Positions 31,419 to 31,656 of a stretch of 31,656 nucleotides of DNA are shown here, piece by piece. The stretch is from the NCBI RefSeq assembly GCF_910585425.1, contig NZ_CAJUCP010000006.1, positions 69,597 through 101,252 on the forward strand, given 5' to 3'. Made by a program: the position numbers and the translations under genes. Source of the DNA: an uncultured Acetatifactor sp. (GTDB taxonomy: Bacteria > Bacillota > Clostridia > Lachnospirales > Lachnospiraceae). Positions within the stretch are counted from its first letter, which is position 1. Every line of letters starts with the position of its first letter. Under the pieces are notes generated by a model that made no database searches, had not been told where the DNA came from, and worked only from the letters and a program-made list of their open reading frames with translations.

Positions 31419-31656
31419 AATCGCTGCGCGATGGCACTGAAGGGTAAAGTCCCTTCGGCGCACAACTCATGAGAGTAACTTTCATTCGAAAGAGCACTCA
31501 TGAAACTTTCTCTCGTGCGCCTTCGTGACTTTACCGCATTAGAATCGCTGCGCGATGGCACTAAAGGGGTAAAGTCCCTTTGGCGCACAACTCATGAGAG
31601 AAACTTTCATTCGAAAGAGCACTCATGAAACTTTCTCTCGTGCGCCTTCGTGACTT
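31419..31656. repeat. Tandem 124-bp repeat with internal hairpins (runs off the window)
   Basis: Copy 1 (31419-31542) begins AATCGCTGCGCGATGGCACT, and copy 2 (31543 to the window end) repeats it with a few changes, including one extra G. Each copy holds GGCGCAC and GTGCGCC as outer arms of a long imperfect stem, the palindrome CTCATGAG, and CTTTC-ATTC-GAAAG. There is no open frame. The regular unit with conserved arms suggests an intergenic repeat element or a structured RNA, not random duplication. Confidence 0.85.

Overview
The window looks like a piece of a Clostridia chromosome (Bacillota), most likely a gut Lachnospiraceae. The reasons are moderately GC-rich coding sequence with strong AGGAGG-type ribosome sites, a YlmH-type S4 protein, a PF06541 membrane protein, a pyrBI pair and OmpR/histidine-kinase signalling. 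This is inferred from gene content; no rRNA or other phylogenetic marker is present.

Layout. 1-3416: housekeeping or metal-related genes on the plus strand (the C-terminus of one CobW-type GTPase with a Cys/His-rich segment, a second CobW-like GTPase, YlmH, and a PF06541 membrane protein). 3457-22276: an 18.8 kb type III CRISPR-Cas island. 22288-25775: an OmpR-type response regulator and a multi-pass histidine kinase. 26033-27986: two unknown small genes and a secreted or membrane-anchored surface protein. 28239-29102: a DUF362 protein. 29326-31399, minus strand: pyrI, pyrB and a nitroreductase. The last 238 bases are a 124-bp tandem repeat with strong internal hairpins.

The CRISPR island has two halves. 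The first holds cas6, array 1 (13 repeats), an IS-derived DUF6431 gene, a TIGR02710-type CARF-HEPN protein, an N-terminal stub of cas1, and a reverse transcriptase fused to a TOTE/CAPP-like archaeo-eukaryotic primase (AEP). The second holds array 2 (4 good repeats plus one decayed repeat) and then a tight operon: HD-less Cas10, a Cas7-Cas5-Cas11-like fusion, a double Cas7, a large TIGR03986-like Cas7 with an insertion, and two Csx2-like CARF-HEPN proteins, one of them frameshifted. The effector gene set resembles type III-D variants built from fused Cas7/Cas5/Cas11 subunits.

How the parts would work together. Cas6 cuts the transcripts of both arrays, which have near-identical leaders and promoters. 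The fused RAMP proteins assemble with Cas10 around the crRNA. On target RNA binding, Cas10 might make a cyclic oligonucleotide second messenger that switches on the CARF-HEPN ribonucleases, but its GGDD motif reads AGDE, so signalling is uncertain. The adaptation half appears damaged: cas1 stops at the conserved NQ motif, no cas2 is visible, and the primase has lost part of its C-terminus with a frame change. The spacers nevertheless keep a record of past acquisition. In crRNA orientation they are pyrimidine-rich and antisense to apparent coding sequence, and several cover start codons with Shine-Dalgarno sites, as expected if they were taken from mRNA by the RT.
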